Assembly (NCBI GenBank): GCA_964304625.1
Contig: OZ199838.1
Coordinates: 8,742,001-8,806,000, forward strand
DNA length: 64,000 bases
Reading direction: 5' to 3'
From: Kudoa neothunni
Lineage: Eukaryota > Cnidaria
The notes under the pieces were generated by a model. It saw only the letters and a program-made list of their open reading frames with translations. It searched no databases and was not told the DNA's origin. Made by a program: the position numbers and the translations under genes. This document shows, in pieces, positions 37,358 through 47,814 of the stretch (the stretch's first letter is position 1; the number at the start of each line of letters is the position of its first letter).

Positions 37358-38347
37358 ATGGTAGTTATTGTAATATGTGGATATCCTAGTACAGGAAAAT
37401 CAACTGTAGCCAAACAGATTTATGATCACTATAGCGTTAATAACAAAGTTTTCCTAATATGTGAGCATGCCAATAGTAAGGATAATAAAAATGAGGTTTA
37501 CGTGGACCGTAAGAAAGAGCTTGGATTACGATCTGTAATCAAATCTAAAGTAAGTAACGCAATATCATCGTATGATATTGTGATAGTTGATGCGATGAAT
37601 CATATAAAAAGTCTTCGTTATGAAATTTTTTGTTTGTGCAAGGAACAATCAACCAATCAAGTAAAATAATTTTTGATAAAACATTTATTAATTTGTGTGC
37701 GTATTAATGAAATAAATTAGGTATTAGTAATGCCAGCATGTACAAAAGATAAAAGTATTTTATACAACAATGAACGACCTAAGGCTGAAAAGTATGAAAA
37801 TGATGTTCTAAACACAATTTGGGAATGTTTTGAGGCGCCTAATCCGACCAACAGATGGGATAGCCCATTTGTGATTGTGGAAGATGTAAATAATGTAAAT
37901 TTTGATGAGATTGACCAGGCAATGGTTAATAAAAATCGGAAACTCAAACCAAACGATTCAACTAAACCATTAGCCCAAATAGGAGATGATTACCTTGGTC
38001 AGGTGAATGAAATAACTCAAGTAATTTTGATTACAAATCAAATTTTTTGAGTTTATTATTTTGGGATCATGCGTGTTCTAAATGCGGTTCATTCAAACAA
38101 TAGACTTAGCTTGTTGACATTTTCTAACAGTTTTCTGTAGAGAATTACCAACGACATCAATAAAAACATAATACAAAGGAGTATGCACCTAATGAATGAT
38201 AAACTCAAAATCAACTCAAATATATCGCATGCGGAGTTGCAACGAATTCGGCGCACGTTTTTAACCTATATCAAAACTAATCCAGTCCAAGATATAACGA
38301 CGGTGGAAAACATGTTCTATGGTTATATCAATAGAAATATAAAATAG
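37358..38347 (+). CDS. KTI12: KTI12, Elongator-associated P-loop protein, 269 aa
   Basis: Exons 37358-37660, 37721-38020 and 38141-38347 join in phase 0 through introns of 60 and 120 nt. The N-terminus is a nucleotide-binding P-loop (VVIVICGYPSTGKST), followed by YDIVIVDAMNHIKSLRYEIFCLCK, the hallmark of KTI12 and of the related PSTK kinase. The middle has FEAPNPTNRWDSP and the C-terminus SHAELQRIRRTFLTYIK, both typical of KTI12 rather than PSTK. KTI12 supports the Elongator complex in modifying wobble uridine of tRNA. Start chosen at MVVIVICG. The gene looks intact, and at 269 aa is close to the shorter family members. Confidence 0.92.
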
Positions 38348-38349
38348 AA

Positions 38350-38842
38350 TTATTTTGTATCGTCATTGGGGTCATTTGTATTTCGAATAATTTGTTGTTT
38401 CAATTTTTTCTCCAGTTTTTCGAACTCAGTGACTCTTATATCGGTTGGATCCTCTTCAGCCTATACAATGATATACATGTAAAAATAAATTGAAAAATTA
38501 AACATATTTTAGTTGAAGTCAAACGACGCATGTGCCAAAAAAGCGCAGTATGTTTAGGAAGTGACTATTGACGCGGTAAATAATATTCAGATGTCATTAG
38601 TTTTGACTATATTCGGTTATTTCCGACCTTAAGAGCTAGGGAATAGGCTAGAACTGATTTAAATTTAGCAAAATATAAACTAATAAATCTCTGGACAGCT
38701 TTTTAGTAAGAGCTGATGGGATTAAAAATAGTCCAATACACAAGCGTACATTCCGTTTAGGATTAGAATTTATCCAGCAAATAGCCCCTGCTATAATTAA
38801 ACCAATATATAACCTTAAAATAAATAGGAATTTGGCTTCCAA
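38350..38842 (-). CDS. Convergent gene fragment, exon(s) of unknown protein
   Basis: A last exon on the minus strand (about 38464-38350; acceptor TATAG|GCTGAAGAG) encodes AEEDPTDIRVTEFEKLEKKL and ends with KQQIIRNTNDPNDDTK and TAA. The stop codon is two bases from the KTI12 stop on the other strand. Farther right, 38842-38650 encodes a hydrophobic stretch (LIIAGAICWINSNPKRNVRL, CIGLFLIPSALTKKL) that could be an upstream exon of the same gene, but the splice phases were not resolved. Confidence 0.45.
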
Positions 38843-41721
38843 GTTAAGGGATAAAATTGGATTTTTTATACAAGGCTGAGGAGGTAAATTTGAAAAAAAA
38901 GATTGAGAACCTTGTTCTTATACATTAAAATAAGACAAGAGATAATCATAAATTTTAATTATTCTCTATAATTTTTAATATTTTATATGTAGATTGATGT
39001 AATTGAATATTTTATTTAGAGCATTTCAAATATTAAGAGGGAAAAATATTTAATACATTTCATCTATCATAAATCTCATTAACTTTTTCACTTGCATTAG
39101 TAGCCTCGAAGCTTTAAGTTATTTTAAGCTAGTTGTGAATTTTTGAAAACTACGCACCACATTTCAATATCTTTAAAAAAAAGTTCTGGGAAATTTTATA
39201 TCGTTTTAATCTTTCTACAACGAAACATAGTAAGCGCCAAGTAAAGTCGAATAATAACGTGTCTCAAATACAAAAATCTACATGAATAATTGTTGTTACT
39301 AACACGGATCAAGGTTAATGCTAAATACAATAAGTAATCAATTTTCCGTATTAACCGATTTTGAGTACTTTAACTTTTTCTTCTCTAATATATAACTATC
39401 TGAGTTAAAACTATTTCTGTAAATTAAGAAAATTTATTTTATGTAATTAAAATTAAAAGTTCAAAGGAAAAAATTTATAAAGAAGTTTTTTATAAAAATT
39501 AGAGTTGTATTAATTAATTAATTACACCCATGATAACATTGTAAACAATTTAGACATAAATAAAAGTTTACTATTTTCCCATTTTTAACAATTTGCGAAT
39601 AAAATCGGCAAATCTTCTAGATCCTTTGGCGATTTTGATAAATTTTTGGCATGTTTTTAAGATCATTTTTTGTATTACCTGGGCTTAAAGAATTATTAAA
39701 ATTTCTAATTGTATCTTGCGTTTGGTAAACTTTTATTTCAGATATTTTAATTTGAAATAAAGCATTGTTACAAGTATAAAATTATCTACTCGAAGATTTC
39801 TCGTAATGAAATCAGCAACGATTAAATCCCATTTTTGTGAATTTGCAATAACTCCGTATATTTGAAACATTGTTTTGCGATTATTCGGTCTTTCGAAGAA
39901 CAAGAATAAAAATCGGACAAAATAGGACATATGGAAAACAATCGGAAACGGTTGGCAACGCTGGCTGCTTGAATCGTGCGCACCCCAGTAAATTTACATT
40001 ATTAATTTTTGATATTTCAATTTGCATTATCCATATCACTTAGAATCAGCACAAATATAATTATATTTATAAATTAAAAATTGCTAATGAATGATTTAAC
40101 AATAATTTTTATCTACTGAATTCATTACCATAAAAAAAGATTTGTTGTATTGGATTTCTTTTATAAAGTTTAACATTTTTGAGGAAAAAACATTTGTTAG
40201 GAAAATGAAATTGAATTTTTTTATAGACATGTTAGTTTAGGAGTAATTTTCTCCCGTTGCAATAGCCACTGCCAAATTTTAATGTGGGCTCTTGCAATTT
40301 AGTCTCTCTTATTTATCATTATCTTTGCGTTTGTACTCAAGAGTATATTAATAAGAACAAATTTTTTATAACAATGATGTAAAGGTTAAGTGCGATTAAT
40401 CTAGTTGATCCTTGACTTAATTTGTAGGAACAAACTACTTAGACAACGTGATGATAACACTAATGATTTCTGTCAACAAAAATTAAAAAAAATATATGCA
40501 ATTCCCACATCCAATTTTATTACAATCAAAATTATTTTTTTATTTTCATCGTAAGCTTTGGACGATTTTAAATAAAAACATGCAGAAAACTTTCTTAATG
40601 GATTATTAATCTTAAAAAAGTGTTGCGTAACAAAAAATTATTTTCTGCACTCAAGAGAGGTAGCAGTAAGAGTTAGAAACCAGTACAAATTTAATATATA
40701 ATGATATGCATAAATTGCATAAAATTAAATAAGATACTTAATAAAATATAACAAAAAACTTTTATCGTATTTATTAGCTGAATTTTAGTTCGAAAAAGTT
40801 ATTAATATTCACTGGTATAGCTTTGATTCTCTTATATCAGGAATAGCCATTTCTAGATCTATGACCGTAGATAACATTTGATAATTTCATTTTCTGAAAA
40901 TTTGTACATTTTAAGTAAATTAGAGCATCATTCATAGAAATCAAAATTTGTTTAATTTTTTGCGGTTTTTGTAGTTCTCATTTTATTATGAGCATTCATA
41001 ATGGATTCTATATTACCCACAATTTATTTAAAGAGGATAGAGATTTGAAGTTAAAATAATTGAGGATTTTAATTTTTCTGTTCTTCCCATTCGATATTCT
41101 TTCATAATATGGCATTTTTTCCACTTAGTCTTTCAAAGAACTCAACTGCTTGGTTCTCTTCAGGTGCTCACGACCCATCATTGGGCAACTTTATTCTTAA
41201 GCTTACTGCCCACGAGTCGTAAATTTGAGCTAATTCTTATTTACAGCGAATTAAAACACAAACTAATGTTTTAATTATTTAGTATAATTGTTATGATTTT
41301 ACTCGATTTACTTTAATTAGTAACAGAATTGTGTGAGTCATTAAATAATGGCAAGTACCCACGAGCCGTCACCTACTGTAGTTGGAAACCCCTAAATTAA
41401 ACAGTTAAACTAAAAAAAACTGATTATAGTTTATTTAAATAAATAATCCAAATTGTGAAAATTAATAATATAAGCAAAATTATGTTGTGTTTTGATGACT
41501 ATGATTATCGGCAGGAAAAATGAAATATTGGCCTTGATTTTAATGATTCTACAACAATTATTATTAACTGTAAAAGAACCGGATTAAAAAATAGTAAAAC
41601 TAATGAAAAAGTGTCTATACGCGTATTAGAAGTTTCATTAATCCTTCTTTTCAGAAACATTTAGAAATGCAAAGCTCAATTAAAATTCTTAAATTAAACT
41701 CTATTTAATGCGAATTATTGT

Positions 41722-41760
<39 letters not shown>

Positions 41761-41930
41761 TTTAAATAAAATCAACTCGTGGTGAAACTATTAACAAATA
41801 TTTAGAAAAACAGCTTGATAGTAATACTGCAGATAATCCCGTTTAAATGGGCTGCAATCGATTAAGGATAAATTTTCTTAAAGCAATAAAATTAATAATT
41901 AATTCGCATAAAATATTTAAAAAATTTTAC
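38843..41930. other. Long AT-rich intergenic region, one (TA)n microsatellite
   Basis: No gene is supported. A minus-strand frame at 39930-39733 (IYGVIANSQKWDLIVADFIT) is open for 65 codons but has no splice context that I could confirm. A TA dinucleotide run of about 15 units lies near 41730-41758. Some inverted GGTGACGGCTCGTGGG-like blocks near 41165 and 41370 may be an old short element. Confidence 0.35.
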
Positions 41931-42653
41931 TTGAATAACATCATAAATCTCTGGGATGTAAAATTTAAGCATATTTGTTACTCCATGTTTCAAAAGTTGA
42001 CGTACTACCTGGGACAGCTGGCGCATGAACCCTACCAATAAACAAACAAACCACAATCAAAACTACAATTCGTTTTTTAATTACTTGCATTTGAAGTTTC
42101 AAGATACCAGTATCTTCGTCAAAACTATCAAAAACAATATCGCCGCCATCCTCCAAAACAATCGGTCTATAAACAATTAACAACGATGAACTATTAGATT
42201 TTTTAAAACCTTATTTTTGAATCAAGAATTTCTTTGATAGCTTGCACAACCTCGGAATCATTTGGTTTTGAATCACTTTCATCACAAGGTTCATTTCTTT
42301 TTATAATTACAGGTAAATTGGTAAGATAAAAATCATTGATTGTTGCAAATATTTGCGGCTTCAATATTTCCCAATCATCAATCTCAGCAGAATTTTTGTT
42401 TACTGTAATAAAATCTGGGCCAAGCATTACAGCTTTTATTCCATCAATTTCAAGTAACAGTCTTGAGTCGATTTGAAAATAATCATTTATTGCCAAAAAA
42501 GTTACTGCGCCAATGGCGACTCATTAGCTTCTCCTTTACCAGAAAAATAATAAGTGGTTCCATCGTCAAACAATCTTTTTCCTGGAATAAATTTCAAGCT
42601 ATCTGGATTTGGGGTTTCTACCACTTGTATAAAATCCCTTCTAAAAGGTGGCC
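41931..42653 (-). CDS. NFU1: NFU1 iron-sulfur cluster scaffold, with two one-base indels
   Basis: Exons at about 42653-42506, 42461-42210, 42166-42085 and 42031-41931 with introns of 43-54 nt. The N-terminal Nfu domain (TPNPDSLKFIPGK, SPLAQLLLEIDGIKAVML, GPDFITV, WEILKPQI) is followed by the NifU domain (KIRPIVLEDGGDI, GILKLQMQGSCASCP, then KHGVTNMLKFYIPEI). NFU1 delivers 4Fe-4S clusters in mitochond­ria through the CxxC pair, which is present. Directly after CASCP the frame is broken by an extra G and an extra T, each lengthening a short homopolymer; dropping both gives a perfect family match. The first exon with the targeting peptide, and the last few codons, were not settled. Confidence 0.85.
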
Positions 42654-43086
42654 CTTTGTTGTTGGATTTAGATTAGTCACTCGTTTTAAATTTACTTAGA
42701 TAGTTGTAGCTTCTGTTCTTATATTCTCTGCTATGACAACAATTAATTGTGACATATTTCGAATGTGAAACAACAAGACTGTTGTAATAATTATTTGATA
42801 TTTTGACCAATACCCACTTGGATCTCGATAACATCGTTGGTAGACGTCACTATTCGGAGTTCGAAATAAATCAATATTTTTGTTTTCGAATGATTTCAAT
42901 TAAAATAATTAATTAATATTACCGAATAATAAAATATAGTTAATGTTAGTATGGATGAGAAAATTATTTTAGAATTATAATTTGAAATCAATATACGAAT
43001 TTGGCGCGTGTTACATCGCAATAAATAACCAAACTTTTGAAGAAATAAATTAAATCCAAAATAATTAATAATCGTTAAAATGATAA
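42654..43086 (-). other. Upstream region of NFU1, possible first exon
   Basis: A 67-codon minus-strand frame (42899-42696, MKSFENKNIDLFRTPNSD) could contain the NFU1 start or be chance. There is no clean splice into the TPNPDSLKFIPGK exon. The region also separates NFU1 from the upstream HOP2 stop, so the NFU1 promoter should lie here. Confidence 0.3.
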
Positions 43087-44234
43087 TTAGCGATGCAGCA
43101 GCAATTCAATGTCACAGCCAGCGTCCTCATCTGTCTCAATACCAATATCATCCTAAAAAATTGTTTACAATTAAATTGTTGATAGTAAAAGCACATAAAG
43201 GTCTTTCTTTGATTTCGGATAGTTTTCAAGAATGGTTCCAAGCATTTCATTAGCCTATATATATACACATAGAGAGATGAAATTACACTCAAAGTGGGTC
43301 GATTGAATGTTTTACCATTTTTTTCCTCTTCTTAAAAGCTTTAAGACTTTCGTTAAATTTAGTAAGAATCTAGTTTATTATATTTAAGAATTTAACAATA
43401 AATATTTGATACGGTATTTTTTTCTTCCTTGGTAACCATTACTTTGTCACCTAGATGTATGCATAACGAAATTCGATTACACCCCGACAAAACACCTACC
43501 ATCGGTTATATCAGCCAACAATTTGGAACTTTTTTCAATCTAAAGCTAAAAATTTAGTTAGTTTTAACTGAATCCATACTTCTTGTTCAATTTTTATTAT
43601 TTCCTTTTCCAACTCATCAACAGTTTTCATATTGTTTAGTATATTTAGGGCTAAAACATGAATTAATTAGATCGCATTGCTCAGTGAAAACAGTCCACTT
43701 TTGGTATTGTTTCTGCTTTTATCAGTCAATTCATTATATCGTTCATTCAATGATTCAATTTGATGATCCATGGCGTTTAATTCGTTGTCGTCAAGTTGTG
43801 CGGAATGATCCTTTGATAATTATAATATTTTATTATAATAATATTTCAGTAGACAGCTGTTACTTGTAAGGAACAATAAACTTTTTGTTTTCCATAGATT
43901 TTTTCGGTTATCTGGTTGCTCTGAGCAAGACTCTCCAATGCTTTAACCACAGTCTTAATCTCATTTAACGCCTATTCCAAAATATGGTATTACAGTTTTT
44001 CCAAACTCGCTTTGAAAATTGTTGAATATATCAGCTTAAATATAATGTCGTCAATGTAGACAATAGAACAGAAAGCATTTCAAATTACTGGCACTGAATG
44101 GTCTGTTCTGTTTCACCAGATAGTTCAAAATCAATTCATTTGCTATTATATATCATATCAATTAATTTAAAACACTAACAATAATAATAAACTATTGTTA
44201 AATTTATACTTTCTTTTGCGCTCCTTTTTGACAT
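43087..44234 (-). CDS. PSMC3IP: HOP2/PSMC3IP meiotic recombination factor, 222 aa, 11 exons
   Basis: Exons: 44234-44210, 44142-44089, 44034-43994, 43971-43864, 43810-43699, 43650-43580, 43539-43500, 43450-43413, 43369-43316, 43254-43195, 43152-43087; 669 nt in one frame. The N-terminus is the winged-helix domain (ELILNYLVKQNRPFSA, VVKALESLAQSNQITEKIYG, KQKVY), followed by a coiled coil (DELEKEIIKIEQE) and the conserved C-terminal cap (AFKKRKKM, ILENYPKSKKDLY, DDIGIETDED). HOP2 with MND1 helps DMC1/RAD51 strand exchange in meiosis. Human HOP2 is 217 aa, so the length agrees. The ten introns are 22-67 nt; the third is only 22 nt. Confidence 0.95.
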
Positions 44235-44871
44235 TCTTGGCACGTGACCGTATTGCGTAATTCAAGTACCCACGCCTTCACCTCACTTGAAACCGCGTTG
44301 TAATCTTGTGTGGTTGAAAAGAATTTAATTAACTAAAATTAATAAGATATTCATTTATGTGACAAACTTAGAATGCGATGTTATTCAAATAAATTTAACC
44401 CCCTCAAATATTTTAAGGTGTTTTTACTCTGGAATAATGTTCCATTAGGAAGGGAGTTGGTTTCGGATGTCATTGTAGAGAATTTTAAAAATAAATCTTT
44501 TTAGATTGTGTAATTCTCACTTATCTTAATTTAAATCATGTAAAGACGTAATATATTGTCTTATTTTTTTATATTTCTGTTAATAATAAATTTCTATGCA
44601 AAAAATCCAATATGAAAACTAAATTAAATTTAATGGTTTATTTTAAACTATTTTATGAAATAAGGAAATAAAGTATTAGTTTGAATTGAGCTTATCCAAT
44701 GTAAACAATGTTTGCTTGTCTATTTTCTAGTAGAATCGTAACTTTGTTATCTTCGAAAGCAGGGCAGGATAATCATGCTTAACTAGATGGCAAGCCAGAA
44801 AACGTGGTCTGTTCAACAAGTATCGAGATTTTTAAATATACAAAAAATATCTACAATTATAATTACTTGAT
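44235..44871. other. Intergenic, upstream of HOP2
   Basis: Promoter side of HOP2. AT-rich, no supported gene. Confidence 0.35.
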
Positions 44872-45205
44872 TTATGTCCCTTCAAAATATTCCCCTCGCC
44901 AATCAACACATTTTTTCCAACGATTTTTCCAATTTTGGAAACATTGAGAAAAGTTTCTTTGGGGGGGGGGGAATAATTCCTTCGCCGCAATTTGTTTAAT
45001 TTCCGTAATAGAATAAAATCTTTTCCCTTTTACGCGAAACTTTATCCTTGGGAACAAAAAAAGTTATAGGATGCTAAATCTGGATAATATTGTGGATGTT
45101 GGAGTTGTTCGATATTAAATTTTGATAAAAATCGTTGAATTTTACTGGATGAATGAGCAGGCGCGTTATAATGATGTAGAATCCAACTACCGTTGCTCCA
45201 CTTTT
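44872..45205 (-). pseudogene. mariner (DD34D) transposase C-terminal relic
   Basis: Reading leftwards from 45205: GSWILHHYNAPAHSS, YYPDLASYNFF, then after a break GKRFYSITEIKQIAAKELFP and CFQNWKNRWKKCVDWRGEYFEG, the typical order of a mariner transposase end. The catalytic Asp of HHDNAPAH has become Tyr and the Asp of the DLAPxD block has become Asn. A run of G at about 44961-44971 also breaks the frame. The N-terminal part is absent because Helitron copy C begins 9 bases further right. Confidence 0.8.
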
Positions 45206-45213
45206 AGATAATA

Positions 45214-47455
45214 CTAGAGCCAAAGCCCCACTTCGCGAAGGCTTCCTTGCCTAACCAAGTGGTCTAACACCTGGCGCAGAGTAAAGCTTTTTAGATTTTA
45301 AGTAAGTAGCACTAATGCCTAGTTTTGCCTGTAGAGAGTGTGATGGAAAATTTTAACTTTTAATTTTATTTTTCTATTTTAATTTATGCATTTTAAAGCT
45401 TGGCATTATTTTTGCAATGTGATGATTTAGATAAACGAAATTATGCGCACACTTTCCATTCAAATATTAATAGAGGTATGGAGAGAAATAATTGAGTATT
45501 TTTTAAGTTTATTTTACAAATTATTGACCAAACCTATGATGACCTTAATTTTAAGAGAAATGTAACCAGCGATTAAAGTTCAGTTATTTATGAAACAAAA
45601 CCATTGAGTAACATAAATAGGACTTTCAGTTATTTTCAAAATCTTACGATAAAAATTAATCCTTCTAATTACACAATGTATTATTAGTCTACAAACGATA
45701 AAAAAATAAAAGTAACCTAAGGTGCATCAGAAACTAAAATGTTAATTGTTGCTCCTTTTTTCGAAAATTTATAATGATGCCAACGATGTTTTAAAAAGCT
45801 GTGAGCGGTAACTTAAGGATTCATTATTGTAACAAAATTTCCCCATTTATAAATAAATCCAACCTTGCTTTTTATCAAGAATACTTATTGATTCAAAAAT
45901 GTAAAGGTGTTTTTGGTTTGAAAAATTACAGTAATGCTTAAACATCAAACTGGTTTTCTTGAAGGAATGCACCCTTTTAAAAAATAACGTACTGTTTGAT
46001 TGCCCTAAAAAAATTCCTTCGTATTGAAATATTCTTAAATTAACGAAAACTTTGTGAAAATACCGGTTAGATTGAATAGACCCATAATTTCTTGTTTACT
46101 TACATGGCACGTATTGAGAAGGGACTGTATTTTGTGCAAAAGTAATCGTGAATATAAATTCTTAAATTACATATAGAATGCGGTGTCGCATATTTTTATG
46201 CATCTTTATATCATAATGAATTAATGCGATCCTAAATAAAACAGTATATTGATGTGAATATCAATCTTAAGGTTTGGAGATAGGGAATAATTAGGTAACT
46301 AAGAACTTAAATATTATTTAAAAAATTGTCTCATCAAATATAGAAACTTATCGAATTAGTGATTCCAGCTATTTTTCAAGAAAGTTTAGGAAAACCAAAA
46401 AATGAGTAAAAACTTATCGAAAAGATGAATATAGTTTCAATCTCAATCGACATATTTGACAAAAAGAAATATTCACATCTCAGGAATTCCAATGGAGCAT
46501 AATTTTCATTTGTTATCACAAAAATTTAATTATCTGAAAACTCTACTCATATCCTACATAGTTTTTAGAATGCATATAGAGACCCAAATTATTCAAAATT
46601 ACAACAACTTATAATCTCAAATAAATGTTTTATTCAAAATGTCGCTCCCAAGGCGACCCAACCACATGAAGCATCATCATTACCACTAACAAACTATTAT
46701 TATTATTATTAAAAACAATTAAATTTATAGTGATTTGTTTTTGTTTTAAATTCTTCCTTTTTAAGGAGCGATTTTTTCATTATCGGATCTATCCAAAAAG
46801 CAGTATTGCTCTAATTTTTTTTGCCATTCACAACGTGTGATCATTTTAATACATATAGCCTATAACCATAAACTAAATATAGAATAGTAACGAAAACAAT
46901 TTAATCTTCGCGGGATTTCAGGAATTCTAGTAAAGTATATTTTTTATTTAAAATTTACCACAAATATTTTAATATTTTAAAACTCTACACAAGTTTCATA
47001 TCGTTTTTAGGATACATATAGAGACTCAAATTATGTGTTTTATTTAAAATGATCATAATCTATTTTGCTTAACTATATCTATAACGCTCGAAAAGAGAAA
47101 ACACATATCAAATAACTTGTTTATACTTCAAATTTTAAGGGAAATGCAACAACTCTTGTAAATGTGACGTCAATAGTTTTATTTGTCTTAAAGTAACTCC
47201 TAACAGGCATATGTAAAATTTTTAGAACATTCTACAACATAATTAAGAGACTCTTTTTCTATATAATGAGTAAAAAGTTCATTCTAATTGAGTATCACTC
47301 TGAAGAAAACAACTATTAAATACTATACAGGTACTTTTTTATTTGCTATTTGAGTAAACAACAAGAAAATACCTTACTTCTAATTGCAGTATTGCTTATA
47401 TTTATACTTCTAAGTAAATGAAAGACTTACTAATGGTATCATCTATTCAAATGTA
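45214..47455 (-). mobile_element. Non-autonomous Helitron, copy C (inverted)
   Basis: Inverted copy of Helitron A. Its 3' end (reversed) is GAAGCCTTCGCGAAGTGGGG then CTAG|T, mapping to 45214-45217. The homology runs to about 47455, equivalent to about 19470 in copy A, so roughly the first 110 nt are missing or too diverged to see. No coding capacity. Minor frames within are ignored. Confidence 0.75.
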
Positions 47456-47814
47456 TACTAAAAGCCGTGAGCAGGCGAAGGTCATTTTAAGTTCAAAGTC
47501 AATTATAATTATCTTATCGACCTTTCTATAACAGTCATGATCGAAATAAACAGCAATGACCCGATCATCCTCACTTTCTTCGTTATTGGACTTTATTTTC
47601 ATTTAGAAATCATAAGTTCTTACAAATCATGAGGCGTATTAATCGCTTTACCCAACCCGTCGATGAACTAACTAATCTAAAAGTTTGTTAACAATGTTTT
47701 ACTTAATCATAACGTTCTAACATAATTTTATGTTTATTTAAAAAAAATATAAAACTTTTTAACGTTAACTAAACGTGAAAAGTAAATATATATTCAAGCG
47801 TATTAATTTATTAA

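Noticed and set aside
41165-41396. Possible short inverted-repeat element with GTGACGGCTCGTGGG-like ends
   Set aside because: The two ends match only loosely and no target duplication could be found.
41729-41759. TA run as a regulatory or origin element
   Set aside because: It is best explained as a simple microsatellite in AT-rich DNA.
42010-42020. A tiny intron to explain the NFU1 frame break
   Set aside because: The segment starting GTAGTACG has no AG at a usable place, and removing one G and one T gives an exact family match instead.
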